Below are positions 37,142-46,618 of a DNA stretch of 64,000 nt, one piece after another. This DNA comes from Scylla paramamosain (taxonomy: Eukaryota; Arthropoda; Malacostraca; Decapoda; Portunidae). Numbering within the stretch: position 1 is the stretch's first letter; the number at the start of each line of letters is the position of its first letter. The stretch covers positions 6,224,352 to 6,288,351 of the forward strand of contig NC_087197.1 in NCBI RefSeq assembly GCF_035594125.1, written 5' to 3'. A program made the translations under genes and the position numbers. The notes under the pieces were generated by a model. That model had not been told where the DNA came from and searched no databases. It worked only from the letters and a program-made list of their open reading frames with translations.

Positions 37142-37828
37142 GGCCCCTTTCACACAAGGCGTGAAATTCACGCCGCGTGAAAAATCACGCGGCGGGAAGT
37201 TCACGCCCAACCTAAGCGGACATACAAAATGCATACTTCTGTTCAGACGTGGCAGTTTTTTCACACGGCGTGAATTTCACGCCTGATGCCGCGCGTGTGT
37301 CTGCTAAAAACGAAGCGTGAAATTTCACGCCAAAGTTTAGCTTCCAATGGTGTTCAATGCTTTCTTTCACACTCGGCGTGTTTTGTCATGCCGCCACCTG
37401 GCAGTACAGTTCAGGCAGCGGGTAATGTGGACGTGTGCATCTCCCGTACTGAATGAAAATCTACAATAGGTAAAAGGATAATTAAAGTCATTTAGTTTTG
37501 TGAATAGTGTGGCAAATTCTCCTTCTTTACTCCTTAAACTCACTATCTTGTGCACCCAGCAGCGCCTTCTTTTCTTTTTTTGCTGTCTTTTATACAACAA
37601 ATATAAAAGGAGGGCTTTATTTTCTTTACTCTGGGCAGCCATTTGTTCACCTGTTTTTACACACACTTGTGAGTTGTGACCACTCTCGGAGCACAGTAAT
37701 GCAATAATGAAACAGAATTCCAGGAGTCAGGCGTGAAAAAAAACACCACGTGTGAACGATTGAGCGTGAACTTCCCGCCGTGTGATTTTTCACGCGGCGT
37801 GAATTTCACGCCTTGTGTGAAAGAGGCC
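37142..37828 (-). mobile_element. PIF/Harbinger deletion derivative, 687 bp, TAA duplication
   Basis: TIRs 37,142-37,206 and 37,764-37,828 agree at 63 of 65 positions, beginning GGCCCCTTTCACACAAGGCG on the left. TAA flanks both ends (37,139-37,141 and 37,829-37,831). Deleting the element plus one TAA restores the LINE-B reading NIRVAF. The arms contain further internal GTGAA..TTCAC palindromes. A minus-strand remnant of a Harbinger transposase lies inside. Confidence 0.9.
37367..37666 (-). pseudogene. Harbinger transposase N-terminal remnant
   Basis: The minus frame has ENKALLLYLLYKRQQKKKRR followed by RCWVHKIVSLRSKEGEFATL and FTKLNDFNYPFTYCRFSFS. A basic run, then R-[RW]-x-W-V-H-x-I...R...GEF..L...L, then F..YFR.S, is the usual N-terminal signature of animal PIF/Harbinger transposases. 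The DDE nuclease is absent because the element is only 687 bp. TIRs and the TAA duplication agree with the assignment. About 100 codons are open, but the protein is truncated and FRMS is shifted (CRFSFS). Confidence 0.78.
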
Positions 37829-38060
37829 TAAGAGTTGCATTTGCACACTTGGATGAGAAAACTGATTTTAACAATGATTCATCCAAGACTGGAATATACA
37901 GTTGTGATGTGATTGCCAGGTTAAAGAAATATATCAGGAAATTAGAGAGGATACAAAGAGCAGCAACCAAGATGGTCCCAAATGTAAGCAATGTGACATA
38001 TGAAAACAGACTAGAAACACTTAATCTTCCGATACTGGAACAAAGAGAGAGGAAACTTAA

Positions 38061-38258
38061 CCCTTTCACTGTCATACAAAACAATTAACACCACCAGAAG
38101 TAATGCATGAAATCTTCATAAATATTTACAAGAGAGGAGATTAAAATAAATAGATTTTGTGATTTTTACCTAAAGATTGGAGGTGGTTGTAGAATAAGTA
38201 AAGATGTCTTAAAGTGATTAGTAATTAAGGAAAGTAGTACCAGATACCAGTCAAAGGG
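38061..38258. mobile_element. piggyBac-type MITE, 198 bp, TTAA duplication
   Basis: Ends CCCTTTCACTG and, in reverse complement, CCCTTTGACTGG. TTAA lies on both sides (38,057-38,060 and 38,259-38,262). Excision with one TTAA restores LINE-B coding (ERGNLSMVYRLMEGLENIDT). A CCC terminus and TTAA target identify the piggyBac superfamily. There is no coding capacity. Confidence 0.85.
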
Positions 38259-38312
38259 TTAAGTATGGTATATAGACTAATGGAAGGACTGGAAAATATA
38301 GATACGTGTCAT

Positions 38313-38925
38313 CACCATTGAAAGTGACACACATGATAAACAAACCATTGTTTCATAGTGCGAGAAAAGTTTCCAGCTCAGGTGAAATAGAGGACTCATT
38401 ATGAAAATATGGCAACATTGCCAAGCAGTTTGAACATCTGTCAACTGTCACATTTCTACAAACCATCACTCAGTTGACTCTTGACCCCCATTAAGGAGTA
38501 CTCACACTTGTCCCACTTGCCCAAAAATTGTGCCAAATTTATTTGCATATTTCATGTCGACATAATGTTTTAGGTTTTAATGGCATGTAAGCTATAAATA
38601 TCCTAAACCAATATAGACCTTATTGGCTTCCTTCAGAAGGGTGGTTTTGGGTATAAGTACACTTCTAGGGAGACAGGATTGCTACAAAGAATCGTGCACT
38701 GTGTGCAGCTTTGGTTGAAAAGATGCTGTAAAAATAATGACAATTCCACCCTAGTGAAACTAACTGTTCTCGACAAAGTTGTGTTCTGTCAAAAATAATT
38801 TTATTTTTCATAAGGCATTAGCTGAGTACTTCACCATTTCTCACAGTAAGATAAATCAAGCTTAAAACATTGGGGTGTGTGACACAAAGCATAACAAGAA
38901 CATTGGCTTGTCACTTTCATTGGTG
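38313..38925. mobile_element. 613-bp TIR element in LINE-B, superfamily unknown
   Basis: CACCATTGAAAGTGACA (38,313-38,329) pairs with TGTCACTTTCATTGGTG (38,909-38,925) with one mismatch. The insert separates LINE-B ENIDT from its C-terminal block. The target duplication is unresolved: TGT is a candidate (38,307-38,309 and 38,931-38,933). No coding capacity was seen. Confidence 0.65.
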
Positions 38926-39220
38926 GCAGATGTAGAAACGGGATATAAAGGACACTAAAGAGCATGGAAAGAAATGGATAAAGGAAACTTGTAAAAGAGA
39001 TATCAAGAAGATCAGTTTTCTATATAGGGTAGTTGACACATGGAACTATCCAAACAAGAATGTGATGCAAGCAATAACTATTCATAGCTTCAAAGCCAAG
39101 TTAGACAATAGTAGATACAGACAGTACAACAGTACGACAGTAGATAGTAGACAGTACAAGCACAGCTCCTTTCCTGCAAGTCACAACTAAGTAAATATAA
39201 TTAGGTAAATACACACATAC

Positions 39221-39329
39221 CATGACAGGCACAGAAACTTTTCTTTGTTGCCCAGCAGTCATGAATTAGGTTGGAAATTTTCTGCAAGATCTTACAAATG
39301 AAGAGACTACAGGTAGCATATGGACTCAT
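39221..39329. other. Short unassigned spacer
   Basis: Between the LINE-B tail and LINE-A copy 7. No feature was seen. Confidence 0.35.
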
Positions 39330-41105
39330 CTCTGTGTGCTGAGCACATAACAGAAGTGGTAGTGTCTGGCATGGAGGCATATATTCCTCACTTTTTCTCT
39401 TGTCCTAAACTTTCCAGATTTTGGTTTAACACACCCTGTTCTCATGCTATACATAATAAAGAGGTGACTCACAAAAGGTACTTGAGGTTTCCATCACCTG
39501 AATCTTGTGCACTTCTGCTGGAAATCAAGCCAAATCTAAATCTGTTCTCCAACTAGCCATAAATTTCTTCACTAGACAAAAAATACTTCAAATAACTTTG
39601 CTTCTTCATTTTTATCTCCTCAATTTCAACTTGATGGCACTACTACTATCTCATCTATCTCTGAAGCTGAACTATTTGCTCAAACCTTTGCTAACAACTC
39701 TACTTTAGAAGATTCAGGATTTGTTCCTCCCTCTCCTCCATCCTCTTACCATTTCATGCTACACATTGAGGTCCTTCACAATGATATTTTCCATGCCCTT
39801 GCTGGGCTTAACCCTTGGAAGATTTATGGACTTGATGGGATCCCTCCTGTTGTTCTTCAAAACTGTGCCTCTATAATCTTCTGTTTTTTCTTAATGAGTC
39901 TTGGTTATCTTCTTTTAGGGATTTTGGTGAAACTTTTGCTGTTGTTGTAAACATATCAAAAGGATTTGATAGAATGGCACAAAGCTTTTGATTTCCAAAC
40001 TACCTTTCTATGGCTTCTATTCTCTCTTTAAGTTTATTTCAAGTTTCCTTTCTGACCATTCTATTGTTGCTTTGGTAGGTGGTTACTGTTCTTCTCTTAA
40101 ATCTATTAAGAATAGTGTTCCTCAAGGTTCTGTCCTGCCACCCACTCTCTTCCTATCAAGGTTCTTCTAAACCAGGGTTCTTCAAAGTATGGATCAGGAC
40201 CCAATACTCAGTCGCAGCCTCTTGTTCACTGGGTCACCACATCATAAACAAATATATGAACAATAATTCAAATGTGTGTGTGTGTGTATGTGTGTGTGAA
40301 TTAGTTTCCATATCAGAAATATAAAGGTACAATAGAATATGCATACTGGGTCATGAAGAAAGTAAAGATCCATACTTTATCTTATCCACTCCTACACTGA
40401 TACCACCCTGCACTTTTACATATCTTTCCATAGATGTCCAATCCTTCAGGAAGTAAACAACTGATGCAGGAAAGCCACAGAATGCCCGACTTCTGATCCC
40501 TCTAAAATTTCTGATTGGGCAGAGCAAATTTAGTATTGTTCAATGTCTCAAAACTCAATTCCTCCATCTATCAATTAACTGTCCCCCTTTTCTGTCTTTT
40601 ACTTATAATCTAAACTGGAAATTTCACATCACATCTCCAGCTAAAACAGGCATTCTGAGTCATCTCTGCCAGTTTTTCTCCCCCCACAGCTGCTAACTCT
40701 GTGCAGGGGCCTTATCCATCCATGTATGGAGTATGCTTCATGTGTATGGGGGGTGGATCCACTCATACCACTCTTTTAGACAGAGTGGAATCAAAAGCAT
40801 TTTGTTTTACCAACTCCTCTCCTCTAACCTACTGTCTTCAACCTCTTTGTCTTTACGGCAATGTTGCATCTCTTGATATCTTGTACCATTAGTTTCATGC
40901 TAACTGCTCTTCTGATCTTGCTAATATTTTTTCTGGTAAACTCTGGATCTCCCTGCCAGCTTCTACATTTCCACTTTCCTATGACTTGAATTCTTTCAAG
41001 AGGGAAGTTTCAAGGTACTTGTCCTGTTTTTTAATAATCCTGTTGACTTCTCTTTGAGGATTGCTTTTTTTTTTTCCCTTGGTCAGTGTCCCTCTTATAT
41101 AAAAA
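39330..41105 (+). mobile_element. LINE-A copy 7, many deletions
   Basis: Begins with the linker block matching 54,112 (GTGCTGAGC.CATAACAGA) and runs to the 3' UTR and an A-run at 41,100-41,110. Large internal deletions remove part of the RT fingers (at about 39,870) and the YADD region is degenerate (about 40,390). It contains a hAT-like insertion near 40,172. A (GT)n tract lies at 40,274-40,299 within that insertion. Confidence 0.83.
40172..40374. mobile_element. hAT-like MITE in LINE-A, right end eroded
   Basis: LINE-A sequence TTCTAAAC (40,164-40,171) should continue into CAAACTTC.TGTCC.ATCCACTCC but instead meets CAGGGTTCTTCAAAGTATGG, a typical hAT terminus. Sequence like ...GGTCATGAAG...GATCCATACTTT precedes the resumed LINE at about 40,378. 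The inner text AAAGTATGGATC is inverted at the right. The outermost right bases and an 8-bp duplication are not visible. Confidence 0.55.
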
Positions 41106-42450
41106 AAAAAGTGCTCGATACAAATATTCTCAAAGTAGCCATCTTTGCTTGATTAGTAAACTGTTCCTACTAAAGATTATTTTCAGTTTTATGGAGTCAA
41201 AACTATGTTTTGTAATTATATTTCAGAAAACTACCTCTATCATTGAGAAAGCGGATGTGCAGAAGACACCCAGATCTGCAAAACAAACCACGCTTCCACA
41301 ATCTATAGGTTTGTGCTGAACTTTTCTGTCATTCCACACTTCTAACTTCATGCTTGTGACAGTAGTAATATTGCTTGGCTTCAACATACTGAGACTCAAA
41401 TGTAGAACTCATATATAGCTGACACTTGAAGTCACCATGATGCTTAAAATTAAAGTCATACATATATCTATCTATGTATAATGCTTGTTTCAGTGGAGAA
41501 AGTTTTTAGGAACATCAATCAGATACAGATGGATAGATAATTATTTAATTTTGGGTTCAAACATTTGATATACAGTCATCCCTTAGCATGCAGTTTTACA
41601 TTAGAGTGTCTTAAAAATCTTCAGGTAACCCATGGATGATGTTAAGTTAAAGATTTTGGGATCATTAGGTTTCTTGAAGCACCAGCTTGCTCACAGCTGG
41701 CCACCCTTACACACCTTCTACTGTCATAGTAACTATGCTAGTGTCTACATCTCTTGCACTCAAGAGTGAAGAGTCAGTTTTTGCTGCTATAAGTACCTGT
41801 GCTCCATGCAGAGCTAACCATGCACTGCTGGTGGTAAAATGCATTTGTGCCAACACCAACACCACTACCATCATTGTTATTGTCCATCAAAAACACTTGT
41901 AACCTGTCTCAAGCATCTCTAGGTATTGCAGCACTTCATAATCATTAAACCAGTCAAATTCTCAGTGTAAGTGACACCAAGCAGTGCAAGAGAAATATCA
42001 TTATCAGATGCTGTGAACTGTTTGTTTATAAAGCAGTGGTAATGTTATATGAAAATTTATCCTTTTATCAAAAATGTCTTCTATTAACTCTGATTAATTT
42101 CAGGTCACTGATCTGGCTGTGCACCCGATGTTCTTTTTACATCTTCATCTGGATTTGCCCTGATCTGAATTATCCAGATCATGATCTCAGTGATCTAGAT
42201 CCAGAGGTGTTTATGGCAGACAACACTTGCTGAAACTGCTGGTGGTGGCCTCATTAGCAACTGAGGAGCCTCTATTGGAGACTTACCTTATTTCTTGGTG
42301 CATTAGACACACTTTTTTCTTGAAAAAAGTATCTAATAATTAACGTGCATTTAATGCACTCGTATTACAGATGCCTAGGCCTATGTAACTGGGCTTATAG
42401 CTGTGAAATTGAAGCAGTAATACAACAAGCACAAATATTGTTACTAATAA
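41106..42450. other. Mostly unassigned stretch with one exon-like segment and one Tigger-like end
   Basis: It contains the exon candidate at 41,227-41,308 and TACAGTCATCCCTTAGCATG at 41,571-41,590, which looks like one end of a pogo/Tigger element without a visible partner. A hairpin of ACTTTTTT and AAAAAAGT lies around 42,309-42,328. Nothing else was supported. Confidence 0.4.
41227..41308 (+). other. Exon-like segment (82 nt) with splice-site-like edges
   Basis: A polypyrimidine-type acceptor TTTTGTAATTATATTTCAG precedes it, and GTTTGT follows as a possible donor. The segment is open in one frame (KTTSIIEKADVQKTPRSAKQ then TTLPQSI). It does not look like any transposon family in the window. 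No partner exon was found, and chance cannot be excluded. The protein is not recognised. Confidence 0.25.
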
Positions 42451-42575
42451 AAAATTATAGAAGTACATGAGACTTACCATGGGTCAGTTGAAATGTGCTT
42501 CGGATTTTGCGAAGCAAGCCACCGCTGCTGGAGAGAGCTTTCACATGAGATACACAAAGATCAAGGTACCGACAG
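42451..42575 (-). repeat. DIRS right inverted terminal repeat
   Basis: Positions 42,544-42,575 (CATGAGATACACAAAGATCA...) are an exact inverse of 48,254-48,285. The outer part (42,451-42,548) is an exact inverse of 42,687-42,786 in the ICR. The outer part differs from the left ITR by small changes (GCTGCTGGAGAGAGCTTTC against GCTATTGCTGGAGAGGCTCC). Confidence 0.88.
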
Positions 42576-42686
42576 ACTTTAAAGAGCTGAGAGCCACCCA
42601 CATGCCACAAGTTCCCGAAAAATGCCTGTCGGAAAGAGAAACACAAAGTCAAAAGCCCAGCTTTCCGAAGGGTGGGAGTGGTGGGC

Positions 42687-42826
42687 ATGTGAAAGCTCTC
42701 TCCAGCAGCGGTGGCTTGCTTCGCAAAATCCGAAGCACATTTCAACTGACCCATGGTAAGTCTCATGTACTTCTATAATTTTACTTCAGCAACCCACCGC
42801 TATTGCTGGAGAGGCTCCACATGAGA
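42687..42826. repeat. DIRS internal complementary region (ICR)
   Basis: Two adjoining halves. 42,687-42,786 is the inverse of the right terminus 42,451-42,548, identical over about 97 nt. 42,778-42,826 is the inverse of the left terminus 48,279-48,327, identical over 49 nt. The halves meet at ATTTT, so on the plus strand the ICR reads as the junction of the two element ends. This is what the DIRS circular-intermediate model predicts. Confidence 0.9.
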
Positions 42827-43050
42827 TTTTAAAGCCATGTGGGTGTACTCTCAGAACTACACAATCCTTAACGTTCTCCAAGTGAGTGATTGAAAATTAA
42901 ACAAACTAAATATGTATCCCAACTTCATTGTATGAAAAATCCTCCTCCTTAAACAGATATGTCCCTTACAAAAACATATAGTACATGTATAAAACAAACA
43001 AAATATGTCAATTGAGATCCAACGCAAATGAATAGAGAAACCTGTTAACA
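42827..43050 (-). other. DIRS spacer between recombinase stop and ICR
   Basis: No coding. Probably 3' untranslated region. Confidence 0.5.
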
Positions 43051-44158
43051 TTACAATACAGAATCCAGTATGGCCTCTTGAAAAAAATCTGAAACCTGAG
43101 TGATCTCCTTATTATAGTGTTTAGCAAAGGTTGTCTCCTGAGTCCAACCTGCCTTAGATAAGATAATGTTAACTGGGGCATCCATGGCTTTGGCCTTGGA
43201 AGCAGAGGCTGGCTTTGGAAACACTTTTATGTGGCTTCACCACACTGATGAGGAGTTTCCCATTATCCTTCCCAAGTTCCTTTCTCAGATTCTCCGTTCT
43301 GTTAATATATTCCTTCAAGGTATTTACAACACACATTCTAGAATCAGGTAAATAAGCATGAAACTTAAGCATTCTCACATTAAACTTCGGACGACACTGC
43401 TTAATGTTGCCCCCTAACAAAAGAGATACAGAATTGTTATCAACAATAGCATTGGAATACAATAATAAATGTAAGGTCTGTACTCTTGCAGCTTGAGTCA
43501 ATGCCATAAGCATCACCAATTTCAAAGTTAAAGATTTCAAAGATAGGTCTTGTAATGGGCTCATGGATCTCAGCTTCTGCAATACTGGCTGCACATCCCA
43601 GGTTTCAGCATACCTAGGGCAAGAGGGTCTCAAGTTAAACACACCACGCATAAACCTATTGATAAGTGGATGATTCCCAGCTCTACATCCTTCCAACGTA
43701 ATTCCTAAAGCAGAGAGAGCACCTCTTGCTGTGTTAACAGACTCATACCCCACCCCTCTATGAAATGTCTCTGAAAGGAAATTCAAAACACTAATTACAG
43801 ACGGAGTAGAGGGATTGATATCCCATCTATCACAAAATGATGACCATCTTTTAATGTGTGGTCTATATTGCCGCATCGTACCTGGTCTCCACGATGCCAT
43901 GATAATCTCTGTACCTTCTGACGATACACCTCTCCCTCTAAGTTGTTGCCTGACAAAAGACATGCCATCAATTGGGTGTGGGTCATAATCGGGTGTTCTT
44001 CCGCTGATGAGGGATGTCGTAGTACATTTGTTTTCTGAGTGATGAGCCTGGGGGCCTTGATCAACATTTGCAGAAGAGGGCCCATCCAAGGTTGGGAATT
44101 CCACATTGGAACAACCATCCACCCCTTGGCTCTCTCCTCCCTCATTTTCTGTAGACAC
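43051..44158 (-). pseudogene. DIRS tyrosine recombinase, deleted in the HxxR region
   Basis: The recombinase cuts and joins DNA through a Tyr, with two Arg and His as helpers. The frame from 44,158 shows an acidic linker, then the core-binding domain (ASWRPGTMRQYRPHIKRWSS, VISVLNFLSE, NTARGALSALGI). The catalytic domain follows with the first Arg in LMALTQAARVQTL and with HAYLPDSRMCVVNTLKEYI. Coding in this frame reaches VVKPHKSVSKAS at about 43,215. One frame over it resumes with ASASKAKAMDAPVNIILSKA and GWTQETTFAKHYNKEI, where Y is the nucleophile, ending at TAA 43,051-43,053. The stretch that should hold H-x-x-R is missing (roughly 35 codons) and the frame is shifted. The recombinase is therefore inactive. 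Its start overlaps the RT frame. Confidence 0.88.
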
Positions 44159-45753
44159 CTAGTAATGAGAGAAAATGGTGGGAAAAGGTAAATCAGATCG
44201 AAACTGGCCCAATTTAATGTGAACGCATCCACATGCTTTGCTTCAGGATCAGGTCTCCACGAGCAAAAACAATCTATTTGCTTGTTTAAGCGAGAAGCAA
44301 ATAAGTCAATGGAGGGAGTTCCAAAAACTACACACAACTCTTTAAAAATCTTTGGATTAAGTTTCCATTCATGTCTGTCATTAAAATTACGAGAGGCTTC
44401 ATCCGCCAACACATTCTTCTTTCCTGGTATGTGTGCACAAGTAATCCAGATGTCATTGGAATTACACCAATTCCAGATATCAATGCAGATAGAGTTACAC
44501 ACTAGTGATTTAGTTCCACCCATCTCATTAACATAAGCAATGGCTGTGGTACTATCACACATAACTTTAACATGGCAGCCTTTAAGCAAGTAAGCAAAAG
44601 ATTGAAGGGTAAACAAGATGGCCTTGAGTTCCCTTGCATTAATGTGTAGGCAACTTTCTTCTGTTGTCCATTTACCATTGGTGGAATGCTTTAATACACA
44701 ACCACCCCAACCTAAATCTGAGGCATCAGTAAAAACTTCAACAGAAGGAGCAGTCCGAATAATTTTCCGAACTTGCGTACCTACTTCAGAGATCCACCAA
44801 CTCAGCTCCATTTTCATTTCCTTTGAGATAGTCATAAATTTGTCAAAGTTGCCCTTTCCTACCTTTAATGCAACAATTTTGGCCTTTTCTAAAATTCTGT
44901 AATGGAGCTTACCTAATTCAACGGCCGGAATGGCAGCTACCAACATGCCAACTACTCGAGCTACCTCTCTGATCTTTGCCTTATTTCTACTGGCCAAGGA
45001 TGAACAACTTTCCACAATCTTCCTCACTCTACGAGCAGGGAGTGTGACAGTCATGGCTTCAGAATCGATGATATTGCCAAGATATTCTATGCGTTTTGTA
45101 GGCACCAAAACTGACTTGTCCACATTAATACAAAACCCCACATTTTGCAAAATTTCCACAGTATCCTTTAAACAAGCAACACAATCCTCAACTGACTTGC
45201 TACACATAAGAGTATCATCTATAAAGGAAGTAATGGTGTAGCCTTTCAATCTCAAAAAAGAAAAAATCAGCTTCAAAAGTTTAGTGAAAAGACGAGGACC
45301 TGCAGAAGCACCATTAGGAAGGCAAGTGAATTGGTATATCTTCCCTGCCCATTTAAAACAAAGGTATTTTTGCTGCTCCTCTGCAATTTTGACTGAATAA
45401 TAAGCATGCTTCAGATCCACCGAAGCCATGAAAGCGCTAGAACTGATTAGCCTAATTGCCTGCTCAAAATTTTCCATTTTGAAATGGATATAATTCATGA
45501 ATTTGTTGAGTTTCTTCAAGTTAAGCACCAACCTGTAGCCACCCTCTTTTTTCTCTCTCAAGAAAACTGGTGAAATAATCTGGCCCACCTGTCTGTGAGT
45601 CTCTTTGATAACCTTCTGGCTCAACAATTTATCTATTTCATTAGTCATAATAACTTTCTCCTCATCACTAAATTTGTATTCCACTTCCTCAGAAAATAAA
45701 TGAGTAATGTTCTGTTCATCAATCTCAAGATGGCAATGTTTAACAATGTCCAA
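43795..45753 (-). CDS. DIRS reverse transcriptase-RNase H, uninterrupted
   Basis: Copies element RNA and degrades the RNA strand. The drawn frame is 652 codons without a stop. It begins at an in-frame TTG. The frame is open further upstream to about 45,853, so the true start is uncertain and may overlap gag. RT landmarks are ISPVFLREKKEGGYRLVLNL (residues about 60-79), VDLKHAYYSV (112-121), CLPNGASAGP (144-153) and the active site SFIDDTLM (176-183). RNase H residues are D in VFTDASDLGWGG (about 342), E in ARELKAIL (about 374), D in MCDSTTA (about 400) and D in LADEASR (about 451). After these comes the DIRS-specific block DLFASRLNKQ...WRPDPEAKHVDAF...FPPF. The last 120 residues run in the recombinase overlap. 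All catalytic acids are present, so this is the youngest-looking large ORF in the window. Confidence 0.93.
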   Translation of the reverse strand: MDIVKHCHLEIDEQNITHLFSEEVEYKFSDEEKVIMTNEIDKLLSQKVIKETHRQVGQIISPVFLREKKEGGYRLVLNLKKLNKFMNYIHFKMENFEQAIRLISSSAFMASVDLKHAYYSVKIAEEQQKYLCFKWAGKIYQFTCLPNGASAGPRLFTKLLKLIFSFLRLKGYTITSFIDDTLMCSKSVEDCVACLKDTVEILQNVGFCINVDKSVLVPTKRIEYLGNIIDSEAMTVTLPARRVRKIVESCSSLASRNKAKIREVARVVGMLVAAIPAVELGKLHYRILEKAKIVALKVGKGNFDKFMTISKEMKMELSWWISEVGTQVRKIIRTAPSVEVFTDASDLGWGGCVLKHSTNGKWTTEESCLHINARELKAILFTLQSFAYLLKGCHVKVMCDSTTAIAYVNEMGGTKSLVCNSICIDIWNWCNSNDIWITCAHIPGKKNVLADEASRNFNDRHEWKLNPKIFKELCVVFGTPSIDLFASRLNKQIDCFCSWRPDPEAKHVDAFTLNWASFDLIYLFPPFSLITRCLQKMREERAKGWMVVPMWNSQPWMGPLLQMLIKAPRLITQKTNVLRHPSSAEEHPIMTHTQLMACLLSGNNLEGEVYRQKVQRLSWHRGDQVRCGNIDHTLKDGHHFVIDGISIPLLRL

Positions 45754-45820
45754 AATGAAAGGATCACTAGTAAGTTTGCACCATTCACCAATAAACTTAT
45801 GAAGCTGACCCGCTTCAAAG

Positions 45821-46610
45821 TCATTCCTTACCTGAATTACTGCCGGGGATTGTAGTGTCCCCGGCCCCTTGGGTTTTTTGAAGAGGAGTTCCCTCTGTGA
45901 TAAGTAGGGCGGCCGTCCCCTCTGGTGGCAGGTTTGTGTAAGCCGTAAGGTTTAAACCGGGTAGACATACCCCAGAAAGCTGGCTTCCCAAAGAAACCAC
46001 GTTGCTTACCACCACTTAACTTCCCAAGACCTGGGAGCTCCAAAATGGGAAGTCTTCTTGTGGGTAAACTTGTTCTTCAGCCTTTCGGCCTCCTCAATCT
46101 GTTTGGTAGCTTGAGTAAGATCATCCCCAAACAGTAAGCCAGGCACAGGAGTCTTATCAGTGCATAAGTGCGCATACTTTTGGTTTATCTCTCGTTTGAG
46201 GAAAAACCGTCTATTCATATTCAGTTTAAAGTTTGCATGCCCTAACAACCCCAAGGCACCATTAAGCATAGCCACCTCATGACCAATAACCTGATTCTGC
46301 TCCTCATTGGCAAACTTGTCCAGAACAGTAAGTGATTTAACCATAATAGTGGCAGCCTTAGTTATATCCTTACCAATTTCCTTCAGTCAGAAATCAGCTT
46401 TCTTTGCCTCAGTGGGTAGGGCACCCAGCACTTGTGAGTTGCACTCGACTGGGATAAGTGCCTTACAGTTTCTAGGACGTTTAGAAGCCTCATCTGCCAA
46501 AATCTCCTTATGGTCTTCCTCTTTCAAACCATGAGAAAACCAGTGATTCACCATTGCAGCAATCGGTTATTCAATAGCTTCAGAACAGTCATCCATAGGC
46601 ACAGGCCTTA
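45821..46610 (-). pseudogene. DIRS gag, C-terminal part
   Basis: After the foldback insert, minus-strand coding reads LRPVPMDDCSEAIE, a stop, then IAAMVNHWFSHGLKEEDHKE and ILADEASKRPRNCKALIPVE. A stop near 46,386 is followed by the frame 46,344-46,006, with MVKSLTVLDKFANEEQNQVI, GHEVAMLNGALGLLGHANFK and LLFGDDLTQATKQIEEAERL. The tail is basic, with Gly/Arg/Asn (RGRPPYHRGNSSSKNPRGRG), as expected for RNA binding. There is no CCHC knuckle, which is normal for DIRS gag. Two stops and a shift near 46,010 show decay. The end lies against or over the start of the RT frame. Confidence 0.78.
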
Positions 46611-46618
46611 GCTGCTTG

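Larger units (their letters stand above)
34690..39220 (+). mobile_element. LINE-B copy (old) with four nested insertions
   Basis: Endonuclease C terminus and linker (about 34,890-35,490), RT N-terminal part (36,046-36,500), RT core with VDCIYLVLKKMFDKVPHKRL (about 36,565) and active site LFVDDSKLMTNI (about 36,838, A-D-D changed to V-D-D), then NIRVAF/AHLDEK, KLERIQRAATKMVPNVSNVT and the C terminus DIKKISFLYRVVDTWN (about 39,000). The 3' terminus AATTAGGTAAATACACACA is at 39,198-39,216. Inserts at 35,495-36,045, 37,142-37,828, 38,061-38,258 and 38,313-38,925 interrupt blocks that are contiguous in LINE-B copy 1. Confidence 0.85.

Noticed and set aside
37142..37828. CRISPR-like array from repeated GTGAA..TTCAC words
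   Set aside because: The repeats are inverted within Harbinger TIRs, spacing is irregular, and the genome is eukaryotic.
42103..42233. Second exon-like segment after TTTCAG, ending in a TGA
   Set aside because: The frame that stays open starts upstream of the acceptor, the segment is built of repeated GATCTG/GATCCAG-like words, and nothing joins it to 41,227-41,308.
42467..42778. Mirror-image open frames on both strands
   Set aside because: Produced by the DIRS terminal palindrome, not coding.
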